Assembly: GCA_004335635.1 (NCBI GenBank) | Contig: QAXH01005684.1 | Coordinates: 21,807-85,806 of the forward strand | Origin: Chloromonas sp. AAM2 | Lineage: Eukaryota > Chlorophyta > Chlorophyceae > Chlamydomonadales > Chlamydomonadaceae | DNA length: 64,000 nucleotides | Direction: 5' to 3' | Shown here: piece by piece, positions 41,001 to 50,119 of the stretch | Layout: every line of letters starts with the position of its first letter | Numbering within the stretch: position 1 is the stretch's first letter | Position numbers and translations under genes: made by a program | Notes under the pieces: generated by a model | Databases searched by the model: none | Seen by the model: only the letters and a program-made list of their open reading frames with translations | What the model was told of the DNA's origin: nothing

Positions 41001-44000
41001 ACTTCTACCACTACAAGTAAGTTCAATGAGTTAGGCATGAACGTAGCAATACGTCTTGACTCTTGCTAGCGTCTGTACACTTGCATACTATGCACTGTCG
41101 TCTGCGATGCAAGCTGGATTGCCGCTGTCCTGAAGTCGACGTTGGCATAAGCGGTACATGTCTGCCAAGGTAGTGTTTTTTTCTGCAGTCACCGGCGCAC
41201 TCACCAACGGCACGTATGCTGTTCCATGTGAGTTGCAGCTGGGTGGCCCTGGACGCGCCCACCACTCTGCAAGAGAGCGGCACGTACAAGAGCCTGTACC
41301 CCTACGAGTGCACCATCAAGACCGGCACAGCAAAGGTATGATGCTTGCAGATAACGAAAGAAAGCCCATGTGGCAACAGTATACAATCGCCTATCAATTG
41401 CCTATTCATACAGTTGTAAAGGTTTAAACAGGTCGCATACATTAATACAGCCCAATCTAATCAGAGCGATCAATTCTTGAGCATATATGACGTCTCCAGT
41501 CTGGTTTCTTTACCCTCAAACACATTTGAACAGTGTAGGCAATTCTCCGCCCGACAGCCGAGACCACTGGTGTATGAGTACTCTTACTGTTGACATCCTT
41601 CCCATGCTCCTTGTAGTGCGTCAATTCTTTCCTGAGTTTTTCTTCCCTCTCTCATCTATCAATGTGCGTGGCGTTTGCTGTGTTTGACTTCTCCCACAGG
41701 AGTCTGATTTCAGTGGCGAGGTGTGGGTGCGGCTGCACGGGTGCTGGGGCACTACCGAGGAGATGTTGCTGGCGCCTGAGGGGACGCGGACACACGAGTT
41801 CAAGTGAGTGGGACAGAGGCGGAGCTGCCATGCAAGCTACACCCTGACCCTGACTCCTAATTGCACCACCTTCCAGGCATGCTAGACAGATCTCGCAATC
41901 ATTTCTATACTGTGATTAAGCATGATGGTGGTTGTTTGACTATTGTCTTATATTCCATCTGACCGCAACTGTTCCCGTGGCGTGTGGTTTGTTTTCCAGG
42001 GCTGGTGCAGTGGACACGTTCACCATCCAGGGGGATGACGTGGGCCCCTTCTCATCCATCGAGTTTGTCAGACTGGTGCCCACAGGCGCAGGTAATGTGC
42101 CCTTGCAGCTACAGCTAACTTCTTGTCGTCTTGTCTTGTTTGAAGCTTGCTGTCGCATCAACGAGCTCGTGAGATTTGATTGCCTTCTTTGCCTTGGGCG
42201 CTGATTAGCCCTGACCTTGGCTTGCGTGATGGAAGCACCATACGAACACACTTTTGTTTGCAGCGTTTAGCTTGTGTGAGAGCGCTCAGAACGCATGTCA
42301 ACAGTTTTATGCGAGTGCCCTTCCTGTGCAGGTTCCACTCGCTGGCAGCTAGAGTCCATCGAGATGACTGCCCTGGAGTCGGGCAACTCGTGCCTGTTCG
42401 AGCACGACAACTGGGTCACGGCAGGGCAGACACCGCTCATCGTGTACAAGACAATGCCCAACATACCGTACAGGTCAGTGCTGGGGGCATGTTCTGGTCT
42501 GTCTGAGTGACATATCCGGTGCTCTGCCATCCATCCTGCAGCTGCAGGCACATGACCAGAAAGCGCTTGATTCAGTCATTCATCCTGCAGCTGACAGCAG
42601 TTGACTGGCAACATGATTGTGCAAACATGGTGTTATTATTGAATCGCAAACATGGTGTTGTTATTGAATCACAAACGTGGTGTATGCTCAGTATTGCAGT
42701 GTCAAACTGCTATGACGTTATGCTGCTCAGAGCGCAGGGCAGTTTTGACTTCATACATGTCTGTTCATTTACCTGCCCACAATCTTCATGTCCTGCTGTG
42801 TCCGTCCCTGCAGGGTCACTGTGCACACGGCCGCTAGCTCGCCTGTACCCAGCTACACGCAACAGCTGCTCATCACTCTGCGCGGCATGTGAGTAGAGAC
42901 CTGGACGGAAATCCATGACAGTCACTGTCCCTTTTAGCAGACCATATGCCTATGCACGCGCGCACACGCGGATCGTGCTGGTTTTCGAGCTTTGCACCTG
43001 GAAACCAAACTCAGACTTCACTTGCCGCCCAGTCCATGCCACACCAATGCTTACGTGCTCACGTGGACCATTGTGTTGTACAGACTGTCATGATTTATCT
43101 CAGAATTGGTTGTACACTATCCTTTCCACGTCAATCATGGACCTGTATTGCAACCCATGTGTTGATCTGCGGCCTGCTTCCAGGCTTGGATCCTGTGACG
43201 AGAACCAGCTTGTGAACGGCTCGGCCCTGCCCCTGGCCCCCGGCACCCGGGAGGAGTATGAACTCAGGGACAGCGACCTGGGGGCACTCACTGGACTGGT
43301 CCTCGGGGTCATGGCAGCCAGCGCTGATGAGCAGGTGGGAAGACATGAAACCAAACCTCTGCCTTGGCGTTGTGCTCTGAAATACCTGCTTTCACAAGGC
43401 TTCCATGAGAATCAAGCCTCTAGGCACGTTGCACTGCCTCATACAGTGGTCAGATGGTACAACTTCCCTCTGGTGGTTTTGAGTCGTTCTTCCTAAGTCT
43501 CTTACTGGTATTGCCGCTGTCCACTGCAGCATCATGCCTGCTGGGTGTGTTGCAACGTCCACACAACCTTCAGACCCGTAGTTCTAGCCGACGTCCCTTG
43601 CCTATCATCATCATGCCAATATCCGCGTGTGTGCTTGCAGGCCCCAGCTTGGTTGGTGGATCGTGTGGAAGTGACAAACACCACCACAGGCGCCGTGGCC
43701 TCGTTTCCACTGGTGTGTGCCCCCGGCGCCCCCGCAGCCGCCTGGCAGCTGACAGAGGGCAAGTGGGTGCTGGACCTGCCCAGGCACCTGCCGGAGACTG
43801 AGTACACTGTTGGTGTGACCACAACCGACCTCCCAGGTGGGCCACGCGGCTGTTGCTGGCTGTGGAAGCTGTGAGCAGCTGTTACTCCCAAGGATTGTAT
43901 TCAGCAGCCACAAGCGCACGCGCTCGCACGTTGTCAAAACCACTTAGGGGCTTGACCACTCAGCATGTGTCAGCTTGGCAGCGGATGGCTTGCCTTGAGC

Positions 44001-47000
44001 TACCAAGCACCAGCCAACCCTGACCGCACCTGTGATCGTTATCAACAGTGCATGGCTTTTGGCTACAGTAGCTGTACTGTGTACTGACAGCCTTGATGTC
44101 CTGTTCGTGCAGACGCCACATTTGACGGCGATGTGCTGCTGACGCTGACGGGCAGCGAGGGCAGCACAGGGGAGCTCAGGCTGCCTGCGGACCCCAACAA
44201 GGCATACAACCCAGGACAGGTGGGACACCTCAGGGGCTGAGCCTACCACGTGCAGATGCTCATGGGGGCCGTCAGTCAGTTCTGCATCTTGCACTTGAAT
44301 GTGGCATCTCGCCCCCACCCTAGGTAATGCTTGCACAATCCTGAGTCCCTGAATTTTGTCCCTGAGTTGCGGGAGACGGGTATAAAAAGACAACAATAAC
44401 AACCCTCTCTGTACAGCCCCCTCCACTTACCATTTTTGTTTTCTGACTGCCCTATGAGGCTTCTGCACCTTGCGCTTGCACTTGCAGTACCAGCATGCCT
44501 GCCGTTCGTGTCCCTCTAGCACACACCTGTTGCTTTGTTGGAACGTTGGCTGCAGAGCGACACCTTCACCCTCAAGGGCCCCGATGTGGGCGCACTGCAG
44601 AGCGTCACTGTTGCCATTGCAGCTAAGGGTTCCAGCACACAGGTAACGAGACAGCTTGTAGGTGATGGTTTTAACCACAAGTGTGCAGATAGTGCGCCAG
44701 TTTCCAACGCACAAGTTGGCGTCACATTCCACTTGATGCAATATGCCACTGTACGCTGTTTCCCGCTCCTTCAGGCACTGTGGGTGTGCTAGACTGCTTG
44801 TGCCTGTTCTTGCACCGGTGCACCTTGTGGGTTGCGTGCCTAGTTTGTTCGAGTCATGCGTGTTTTTTCCACCTTGATTTCCCTTGCAGTGGCACCTGGG
44901 TGACGTGACAGTGGCTAGGGGCACAGCCGGCGCGCCATGCAAGTTCATGTACCGCTCGTACCTCAACCAGTACAACACTTCCACGGTCCTGTACCAGCAA
45001 GGCAGCTGCAAGTATGACGTCACACTGGTCACATCAGACATGCCAGGTGAGGCAGATGAACTCCGTACCCACTGATTTGCAATCTCGAACTGGAGTGCCT
45101 TCTCTGGTTGACTGTGACAGCCTGGGAAGCAAGAACCTGGGGCTTGATTTTGATGGTGATAGCTGATTCCGATCAAATGCTTGTGTGGCCAGTAGGTCAC
45201 CTTTTTGCTTTCCCTCTTGAGCAGTCCTCCCCGGACTGAAGGCCATGTAAACAACAACAACAAATGCTTGTGTGGCTTGCGTGCGTATACTTGCATGCTT
45301 TTCCGCTCGCATGTGCACTGTGATGTTCAGTTCAGTGTTGCCAACCTACAAGCACCTGTTGTGTTGGGTAGCTGATGTAATTCTCACCGCTGGTGTGCCT
45401 CTGTACTTGTACATGCACCAGTAGTGTCGCGTCAGGGTCACACTTATCACGTATGTATTAGGGTCACACCTATACTCGCTTCCATGCTTGTGTAGGTATA
45501 TGTATACTTGTTCAAGTAGTGTAGTGCCTGACCAGGTCTTGGGCACTTGCTGCGCTGCAGAGGCTTCCGGCTTCACTGGTGCCGTGTACCTTTCCCTGAT
45601 TGGTCAGTTGGGCAGCGGCACAGAGGCCAGGCTCACACCGGCCAACCAACCGCCACACGACGCTGCAGAGGCAATCAAGGAGGCGGCAGCAAAGGTAGGA
45701 AACAGGGTCGGAGCACGCAAGCGACAAAACCAAGTCCGCCAGCTCAGAATGCCAGTTGAGCAATCTAGCCCACTGCTCGGACAGACTCAGTGCCTGTAAG
45801 AGCCTTTGCTTGTACCGGCATGGGCTTACAGCCAGTGTCTATGCCTGTGTTGCCCAGTTTTGGTATCAAGTATTACGATTCGGTTTGGGTCAGAACAGCT
45901 TGGCACATCCAGTGACTTTGCTTGTACCTGCCCACAGGAGTCTGCCCTTGAGCCGGGCAACCTGGCCGCCTACACCTTGTCAGCTGCTGACTTGGGCGCC
46001 ATCACCGGGGCAAGGATCAGGCTGGAGAAGGCGGACGCAAGCAAGCTCGACAAGTAAGCCAAGTCTGACGTCCGCCCTAGAGCCAGCTGCAATGCCAGCC
46101 CTGCGCCAAGAGCCAGTCGACTGCAGCCTGGCACAGCTCCCTGGTGCTGAGTGCTGTCTACTAGTGTATGGCTCCGGCTGGCAGATACAGTGACGTGTTG
46201 CATGTTGTCTGGCGTGTATGCGAGTACTCCTTGACATGGATTTTTGTGTGAATTTTACTGATGCATGCATGGCGGTTCTTGCCTGGTTGCACTCGCAGGT
46301 GGCACTGCGCACGAGTGGCGCTGCGTAGCGAGAGGGACCCATCCAACCCCTACGTCATGCAGCTAAATGACTGGATCGAGGTGAGCAGGAGCTGCAGTCC
46401 GTAATCAAATCTTGCAGGGTCGCTCGGCATGGCGAATTCATGCGTATGTTGGCTCTGATGTCATTCGCCAGCTGATGGCCAAGGCTTGGTCAACTCGTGT
46501 TGTTTGATCCGTTGCCTGTCTGGTACTGAACAGATGATTTCCCTTGCCTAGCCTTTCCTTGTCTACCCTCACTTGCTCGCCCTCCCTTCCCTCTCCTTGC
46601 CTGCCTTCACCTTGCCTGCCCTGTCCTGCCCTGGCCTCCCCGCAGGCCGGCGACACTGGTGCTGTGACCCTGACAGCCAGGCGGCTGGCGCAGTACTCAG
46701 CCAAGGTGGTGCTGGCACTCACCCAGGACCCGGCCAGCGGGGCGACACTGGCGGTTAGCTTCACAGGCGCAACTGAACCAACCACCACTGCAACCGCCGA
46801 GATCAAGCCGCCCTCAGGTAGCTTACTTGATGAATCAGGGTGTCCAGGTAATGGCTGGCAAAACAGCCTTTTCTCCCAGGTCCTGATATTCTACCTCGCA
46901 CCACATCTTGGTGGTAGCAGGCTGACCTCAGCTAGGTGCGGTCATCCTACCTCATGCCGCATCTCACTCTTGCTGTATGTTTAAGTGTGCGAGTCGTTGC

Positions 47001-48370
47001 GCACTGCTCTGTTCTCACACGTCTTGCCATCTGTGCCGGATGCATTTTCAGGCACCTGGCAACCGGGGTCCAACTCCGTCACCTTCGAAGCTGTGGATGT
47101 GGGCCCACTGAGCGGACTGACAGTCAAGGCACTGCCTGGCTCTGCCCCCGGACCTGTGTCCCTGGCACAGCTGAAGATGACTGATGATGCTAACGGCACA
47201 GTGGCTGCCTTCTGGAGGCCTGAGTCAGCACCGGCGCTGGAGCCAGGGGGTGAAAAGGCTGACATGGAGCTCCTGCAAGATGTTACGTACAAGGTGTGTG
47301 AGCGGAAGCGTGTGAGCTGTACAGACACAGCTGGTCATGCACAGCAAATGATAGTATAGGTTAGTGAGTCAGTGAAACGAAACTATGCACTATGGTCTTA
47401 GCACAATGTTGGCCCGGGGGAGTGGGCGGTGATTGGAACCTCTGACGCTCGACGACTTGTGAGCGCGTGTGTGGCTGATGCGTAACACTACATCTGAAAG
47501 CGTGTAATGGTTTGCTCTTTTAGGTGACCGTTGTTACCGGCGACAAGCGCGGTGCGGGCACCGATGGCGACGTCACTCTGACCCTGACGGGCGACAAGGG
47601 CGGCACGAGTGAGCTCACCCTGTACAACGACTGGTGGAACAACTTCGAGCGCGGCCGCACGGACTCGTTTGAAATCACAGCCTCTGATGTGGGAGTGATC
47701 ACGAGTGCCAAGATTGCAGTGGTGAGATGCAAAAATCGTCGAATGGTTAGGTCACTCGGAATCGTGCACGTTCATTGCTGTTGTAGCTGGTTTGTTGCCT
47801 GTGCACGCTTGACAGCTGCGGTTGATCTCACCCTTGCTTCCTGCCTGTCAGTGTGTGCGCTTCACCATCCAACATGCAGGCTGCCCTGACAACTTGACAG
47901 AGTTGGCCACCTTTTTTGAACATGTCCCAACTCGTCTGCACTTGTGTCTGCAGTCTCCTTCTGCCAACTCTGGCTGGCTCCTGTCCAGCCTCAGCGTGGT
48001 CAACACAGGCACAGGTCTGCAACACGATTTCTCACACGACAACTGGCTGGGTCCGCGTGAGGACGCCTGTGTTGTTGAACTGTCAGACAAAACTGGAGGC
48101 AAGAAGGTAAGGGCTGGTTCAGCAGGGTCATGCCAACGTTTGGTTTGGTCATGTGAATCATGTAGATGCCTGATTAACTTGGGACTGCTTTTGGACCTAA
48201 TGACAGCAGTTGCATTAGCAGTGGCACTTTGGCTCTAGTAACGGCACAGCGGACATGTGGGCTAGTCGACGCACCTGCTTGGCCCGCTTAGTGAGTGGGC
48301 ACGTGAAGGTACACCTGCCAATTGGGTGTTTTGTGTAATCGCATATCACTGCTTGTGATTGCAGGTTTGA
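4913..48370 (+). CDS. giant multi-PLAT (LH2) domain protein with N-terminal coiled coils, ~4,913 aa, ~103 exons
   Basis: GT–AG exons join in one frame for 14,742 nt, from ATG 4913 to a last exon of two codons (GTT TGA, 48365–48370). Residues ~1–75 (exons 4913–5045 and 5483–5568) are tentative. Residues ~75–550 are charged, helical and coiled-coil-like. From residue ~551 (nt 10824) to the end there are about 35 PLAT domains of ~120 residues. A typical unit has a Y-x-V-x-V-x-T strand, an [F/T]DG-x-V-y-x-t-L loop, an F-x-x-G-x-x-D-x-F segment, DVG-x-[L/I], then W-x-l-D/E-x-[I/V] and F-x-Y-x-x-W-[L/V]. PLAT domains are beta-sandwiches that bind proteins or lipids, some with calcium. There is no signal peptide, transmembrane segment or enzyme domain, so a cytoplasmic or ciliary scaffold is most likely (inference). 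Animal LOXHD1 is the closest architecture I know, but it has only 15 PLATs. Individual splice sites were chosen by eye; phases agree throughout, which strongly supports the model. Confidence 0.85.
5136..5311. repeat. 88-bp tandem duplication in presumed intron 1
   Basis: Two nearly identical copies, 5136–5223 and 5224–5311, each begin gttgcacaacgtgggcagac and end in the gttgaccagactttaact region. They differ by a couple of bases (cccactgacc versus cagctgacc). High identity implies a recent duplication. Confidence 0.85.
5483..5690. repeat. CAG/GCA trinucleotide-rich tract
   Basis: Two interrupted (GCA/GCG)n clusters lie at 5483–5560 and about 5645–5685. In one frame the first reads as an Ala-rich exon (5483–5568, phase 1 in, phase 0 out, donor gtgtag); in another frame it is Gln-rich. 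I favour the Ala frame because it joins in phase with flanking exons. The second cluster may be intronic or an optional exon. Confidence 0.6.
5819..10823 (+). CDS. coiled-coil N-terminal region of the multi-PLAT protein (10 exons)
   Basis: Exons: 5819–5905, 6428–6543, 6968–7178, 7569–7634, 8102–8203, 8622–8786, 9062–9340, 9781–9873, 10186–10338 and the 5' part of 10665–10948. All join in phase (one phase-2 junction at 6543/6968, the rest phase 0). The products are Glu/Lys/Gln/Ala-rich heptad-like helices, e.g. AELQSELMAANQELDRL near residues 190–208 and the Ala/Lys/Glu-rich helices of 10186–10338 and 10665–10760. A Pro/Ala-rich linker in exon 9062–9340 interrupts them. This region probably oligomerises or docks the protein; no named family was recognised. 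It leads directly into the first PLAT domain at 10824. Confidence 0.75.
6282..6331. repeat. 17-bp tandem repeat, three copies, intronic
   Basis: CACCACTAGATCGTCAC is repeated twice exactly, with a third slightly altered copy (an inserted G), within the intron before exon 6428. Confidence 0.8.
10824..18904 (+). CDS. PLAT super-repeat block A (domains 1–9)
   Basis: Exons: 10665–10948, 11341–11482, 11673–11864, 12342–12539, 12749–13388, 13568–13680, 13946–14116, 14283–14426, 14838–15050, 15422–15601, 15967–16144, 16476–16615, 16837–16938, 17186–17380, 17713–17912, 18077–18272, 18479–18610, 18794–18904. Domain signatures in order: 1 FDGDVWVTLYGS; 2 GAGTDGAVYITM; 3 LNGCWGSS; 4 ALTGSMFAVLEG; 5 FDGQVFIKFVGVEG; 6 KLSNWSCESEE; 7 degenerate (SRAYLSLVPPGS); 8 RGADSDGVVTMKL; 9 YHGDAVIVL. 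Exon 12749–13388 carries domain 3 and most of domain 4 without introns, unlike the equivalent stretch of block B. Domain 6 lacks a clear DG loop. Confidence 0.85.
15827..15845 (+). repeat. 3'-terminal fragment of the SINE-like repeat
   Basis: GACAGCTTCCCTGATGTAA matches the end of the 50120 copy (TTGACGGCTTCCCTGATGTAA) apart from one or two bases. It lies in the intron before exon 15967–16144. It is a short match, so coincidence is possible. Confidence 0.35.
19269..27686 (+). CDS. PLAT super-repeat block B (domains 10–18)
   Basis: Exons: 19269–19457, 19756–19901, 20107–20245, 20449–20664, 20890–21081, 21266–21364, 21554–21721, 22000–22078, 22360–22556, 22880–23030, 23261–23373, 23500–23610, 23812–23919, 24110–24205, 24420–24671, 24995–25197, 25371–25528, 25799–25910, 26154–26319, 26622–26706, 27015–27161, 27556–27686. 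Signatures: 10 FDGSVYLTLHGEFG; 11 GAGTDGAVFVTL; 12 LSGWYAST; 13 WDGQVFLTFNG; 14 YDGDVYVTLHGTDG; 15 TLGSYWATGKE; 16 FNGDLWIAMKDADG (weak); 17 PGNGTDGYLYVTV; 18 FDGNVRFKMEGG. The order matches block A position by position. Domain 18 has extra Cys residues (DEF segment preceded by GAC). Confidence 0.85.
19521..19612. repeat. pyrimidine-rich minisatellite in intron
   Basis: Repeated TCGCTTTGTCTTGCTTCGCC-type units of about 10 bp lie between exons 19269–19457 and 19756–19901. The strand bias creates spurious Lys/Arg-rich open frames on the minus strand. Confidence 0.85.
22795..22876. repeat. CT-rich microsatellite before a splice acceptor
   Basis: A (TCTCAC)-like pyrimidine tract ends just upstream of the acceptor at 22879. 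It acts as an expanded polypyrimidine tract. Confidence 0.7.
27964..38693 (+). CDS. PLAT super-repeat block C (domains 19–27)
   Basis: Exons: 27964–28152, 28442–28615, 28930–29019, 29293–29397, 29600–29773, 30108–30230, 30660–30803, 31119–31223, 31505–31633, 31874–31981, 32186–32339, 32512–32570, 32826–33077, 33286–33408, 33668–33801, 34128–34215, 34366–34407, 34584–34721, 35040–35142, 35472–35623, 35934–36077, 36332–36424, 36650–36787, 36996–37100, 37487–37612, 37850–37936, 38237–38381, 38620–38741 (5' part). Signatures: 19 FDGNVFLTLIGSEG; 20 GAGTDGDVYFKL; 21 MDGWWGSV; 22 FDGEVYLVMEG; 23 FDGDVFVTINGEEG; 24 KLANWWEESKEE; 25 degenerate (CDHTLTLFLAP); 26 RGNGHDGSVAIVM; 27 YDGQVSLQLF. Domain 23 carries an Ala/Thr/Pro-rich insertion of ~40 residues in exon 32826–33077. 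Confidence 0.85.
38694..48370 (+). CDS. PLAT super-repeat block D (domains 28–35) and C-terminus
   Basis: Exons: 38620–38741 (3' part), 38963–39021, 39248–39421, 39649–39727, 40215–40319, 40604–40687, 40913–41016, 41239–41335, 41700–41803, 42000–42091, 42332–42473, 42814–42888, 43184–43334, 43641–43836, 44113–44219, 44556–44642, 44890–45046, 45561–45694, 45938–46053, 46299–46380, 46646–46817, 47052–47293, 47524–47721, 47954–48106, 48365–48370. Signatures: 28 YNGQVYMVLIGSEG; 29 GAGTDADVYVTI; 30 LHGCWGTT; 31 YTQQLLITLRG; 32 FDGDVLLTLTGSEG; 33 FTGAVYLSLIG; 34 degenerate; 35 GAGTDGDVTLTL with a full FERGRTDSF segment. The protein stops right after domain 35, so position 9 of this block is absent. 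The acceptor at 41238 was chosen because it restores the conserved Asn-Trp of the F-Y-x-Y-x-W motif in phase. Confidence 0.83.
39178..39240. repeat. intronic short tandem repeat
   Basis: Imperfect repeats of AGCATGGATTC / AGCATGTGATT lie just before the acceptor at 39247. Confidence 0.6.
42622..42684. repeat. 25-bp tandem repeat in intron
   Basis: CAAACATGGTGTTRTTATTG plus AATCR is present twice in full (42622, 42647), with a partial third copy at 42672. It lies in the intron between exons 42332–42473 and 42814–42888. Confidence 0.8.
46540..46643. repeat. pyrimidine-rich tract in intron
   Basis: CCTTGCCTGCC/CCTTCCCTCTC-like units run up to the acceptor at 46645. The bottom strand gives a spurious Gly/Glu/Arg-rich frame. 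Confidence 0.6.
48365..48370 (+). CDS. terminal micro-exon of the multi-PLAT gene (Val-stop)
   Basis: Exon 47954–48106 ends AAG AAG before gtaagg. The acceptor attgcag at 48358–48364 brings in GTT TGA. If unspliced, the frame instead reads on through GTA AGG into the intron. The stop is therefore supplied by a two-codon coding part of the last exon. Confidence 0.6.
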   Translation, partial: V

Positions 48371-49673
48371 GCAAAGTGGATGTCAAACGGGTCCACTCCA
48401 TGAACAACCTGAACTCAACGTGGCGTGGGGAAACAGAAGAGCCGAAACCGCCTGTGCACCTTGGTCGTTGGAAATTGAGCATGAATTTCATGTCACAACG
48501 TGTGATGTCATTGGTGACCAGAGCCAACCAACTTTGGCATAGGCGTGCCGCAGCGTTGGGTGGACAGCGCAAAATGTGTATGTGACCAACCAAAGTGTAT
48601 GTGACACCAATCTGTCCGTGTGACAGGTGTCCTTTCCTATACTGTATAAGAAGATGCTTTTGCTGATGTTCTTCAAACCTTGACGTTTGTGCTCCGGTGG
48701 CATACCTATTCCATGAGCGCTGAAAGAGTGTGTCTGTGGGAATTGTCTAAATTGATCAAGAGTCGCAGCTCTAGCCAGCATGCAAGGACACGTGATGGTT
48801 GCCAGCGTCAGGCTTGGGAATCACAAACTAAGTCAAACTAAGTCAACGGATTTGCCCTCATGAAGGCTCTATGGCTTGTTGCACCTCCGTCTCAATTTTT
48901 ACACGAGTACAAGCAGTTTGGAAACCGCAATGAGTGCGGCAGTAAAGACCGAAGTATTGGTCAAGACTTGCAGGGCGTAGGTACGTGACCGCGTAGAAAG
49001 TGCGAACTATCAATGTGCAGCGGAAGCTAGTCTGACGTGCTATCACGTGGGATACATGTGTTTGTGACGGGTGCTCGGGTGCAGTAGTTTGTGCTCGGGT
49101 ACAGTACTTTGTGGCAGGTCAGAGCACGCAAGCTTGAAGGCGGTCCTTGAAGCAGGCCGCGAGAAGCGCTGTACCTATGCAGACTTGACTCAAGAAGGAA
49201 CTCGACCAGAAACAGGGTACAAGTTCTTTCAATCTGTCCCAAACTGGGGTAAGCCGGACGAAGCCAGTAGCTGGACTGGCGTAGGAAGGCTGAATCTCAG
49301 CCTAAGAAGCGCCACCAAGGCGGGATAATTAGAAACAATTGGCGTTCAAATGCGAAGACGTGCCACCCCTGGCACCCCCATAGCAATCATGGCCACAAGG
49401 GCCTCACCACCCCTTGCTGACACGGTCAGATTCCCCTGTACTAGGAGAAGTTTTTGCAATTTGCGCAATGGGTTGATGTTTGCGTTGGACGTGCTACATG
49501 GTGTGCACTCCCTCCTTGTAACAAGCGTCAGACATGCAACAACGAGCCACAAGGGCCCGCCCAGGGGTCGCAAGGCAAAAGCGCCCGTGACCAGGACTCT
49601 ATCGGTGGTGTTGATCAACAGGGACGGGAGAGGGTTATGTATAACCAACAATGTTGATGTATCTGGTCAGGGG

Positions 49674-50048
49674 TCAGAGCTGCAAAGGTTCAGTCCAACG
49701 CCCCCAAATTTGCTCATACAGTAATGTTCTGCACAAATGTTGAACGTTCATGCAACTCTGAGCCTCAGCAGTGCCAGAGCGGCCCCGGACGCGGCACATT
49801 ACGTCCCAGTCTTTGATGGCTGCCTTGATCTGATCTGGGCCACACTTGAACGCCTTGCCATAAAGACGTGCGCACACAGTGAGGTGCTTCTCCTGCAGCC
49901 TATTGCGAACAGGGTACTTCATAGCAGGAAACTTGCGCTCCACTGATCCTGGCACCATGACTAGCTCTAGCTCGGCTGCCTTGAGCCACTCAAGGATGGC
50001 TGCTTTGTTGCCTGCATTGCGGGCAATGCACTGCCAGAAGTCGCGCAC
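49674..50048 (-). pseudogene. minus-strand coding-like fragment, possible transposon remnant
   Basis: A 124-codon frame reads as globular protein: an aromatic start (MRDFWQCIARN), an amphipathic helix AAILEWLKAAELELVM, then basic segments and AIKDWDVMCRVRG. No family is recognised. Further minus-strand open frames at 50412–50735 and 50793–51071 suggest one interrupted unit, with the SINE-like repeat at 50120–50369 inserted between. Frame changes between the pieces and the lack of clear splice sites point to decay. It could alternatively be a real low-expressed gene transcribed away from the kinase. Confidence 0.3.
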
Positions 50049-50119
50049 GCTTTTAGCACTGTTGGCTGTGCCCTCCCCTCCCTTCCCCGCAACACTGGTT
50101 TACTCGAACACGCCACAAA

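Noticed and set aside
41189..41238. Use of the upstream acceptor for exon 41239–41335
   Set aside because: In the phase set by exon 40913–41016 it hits an in-frame stop; the acceptor at 41238 keeps frame and the conserved Trp.
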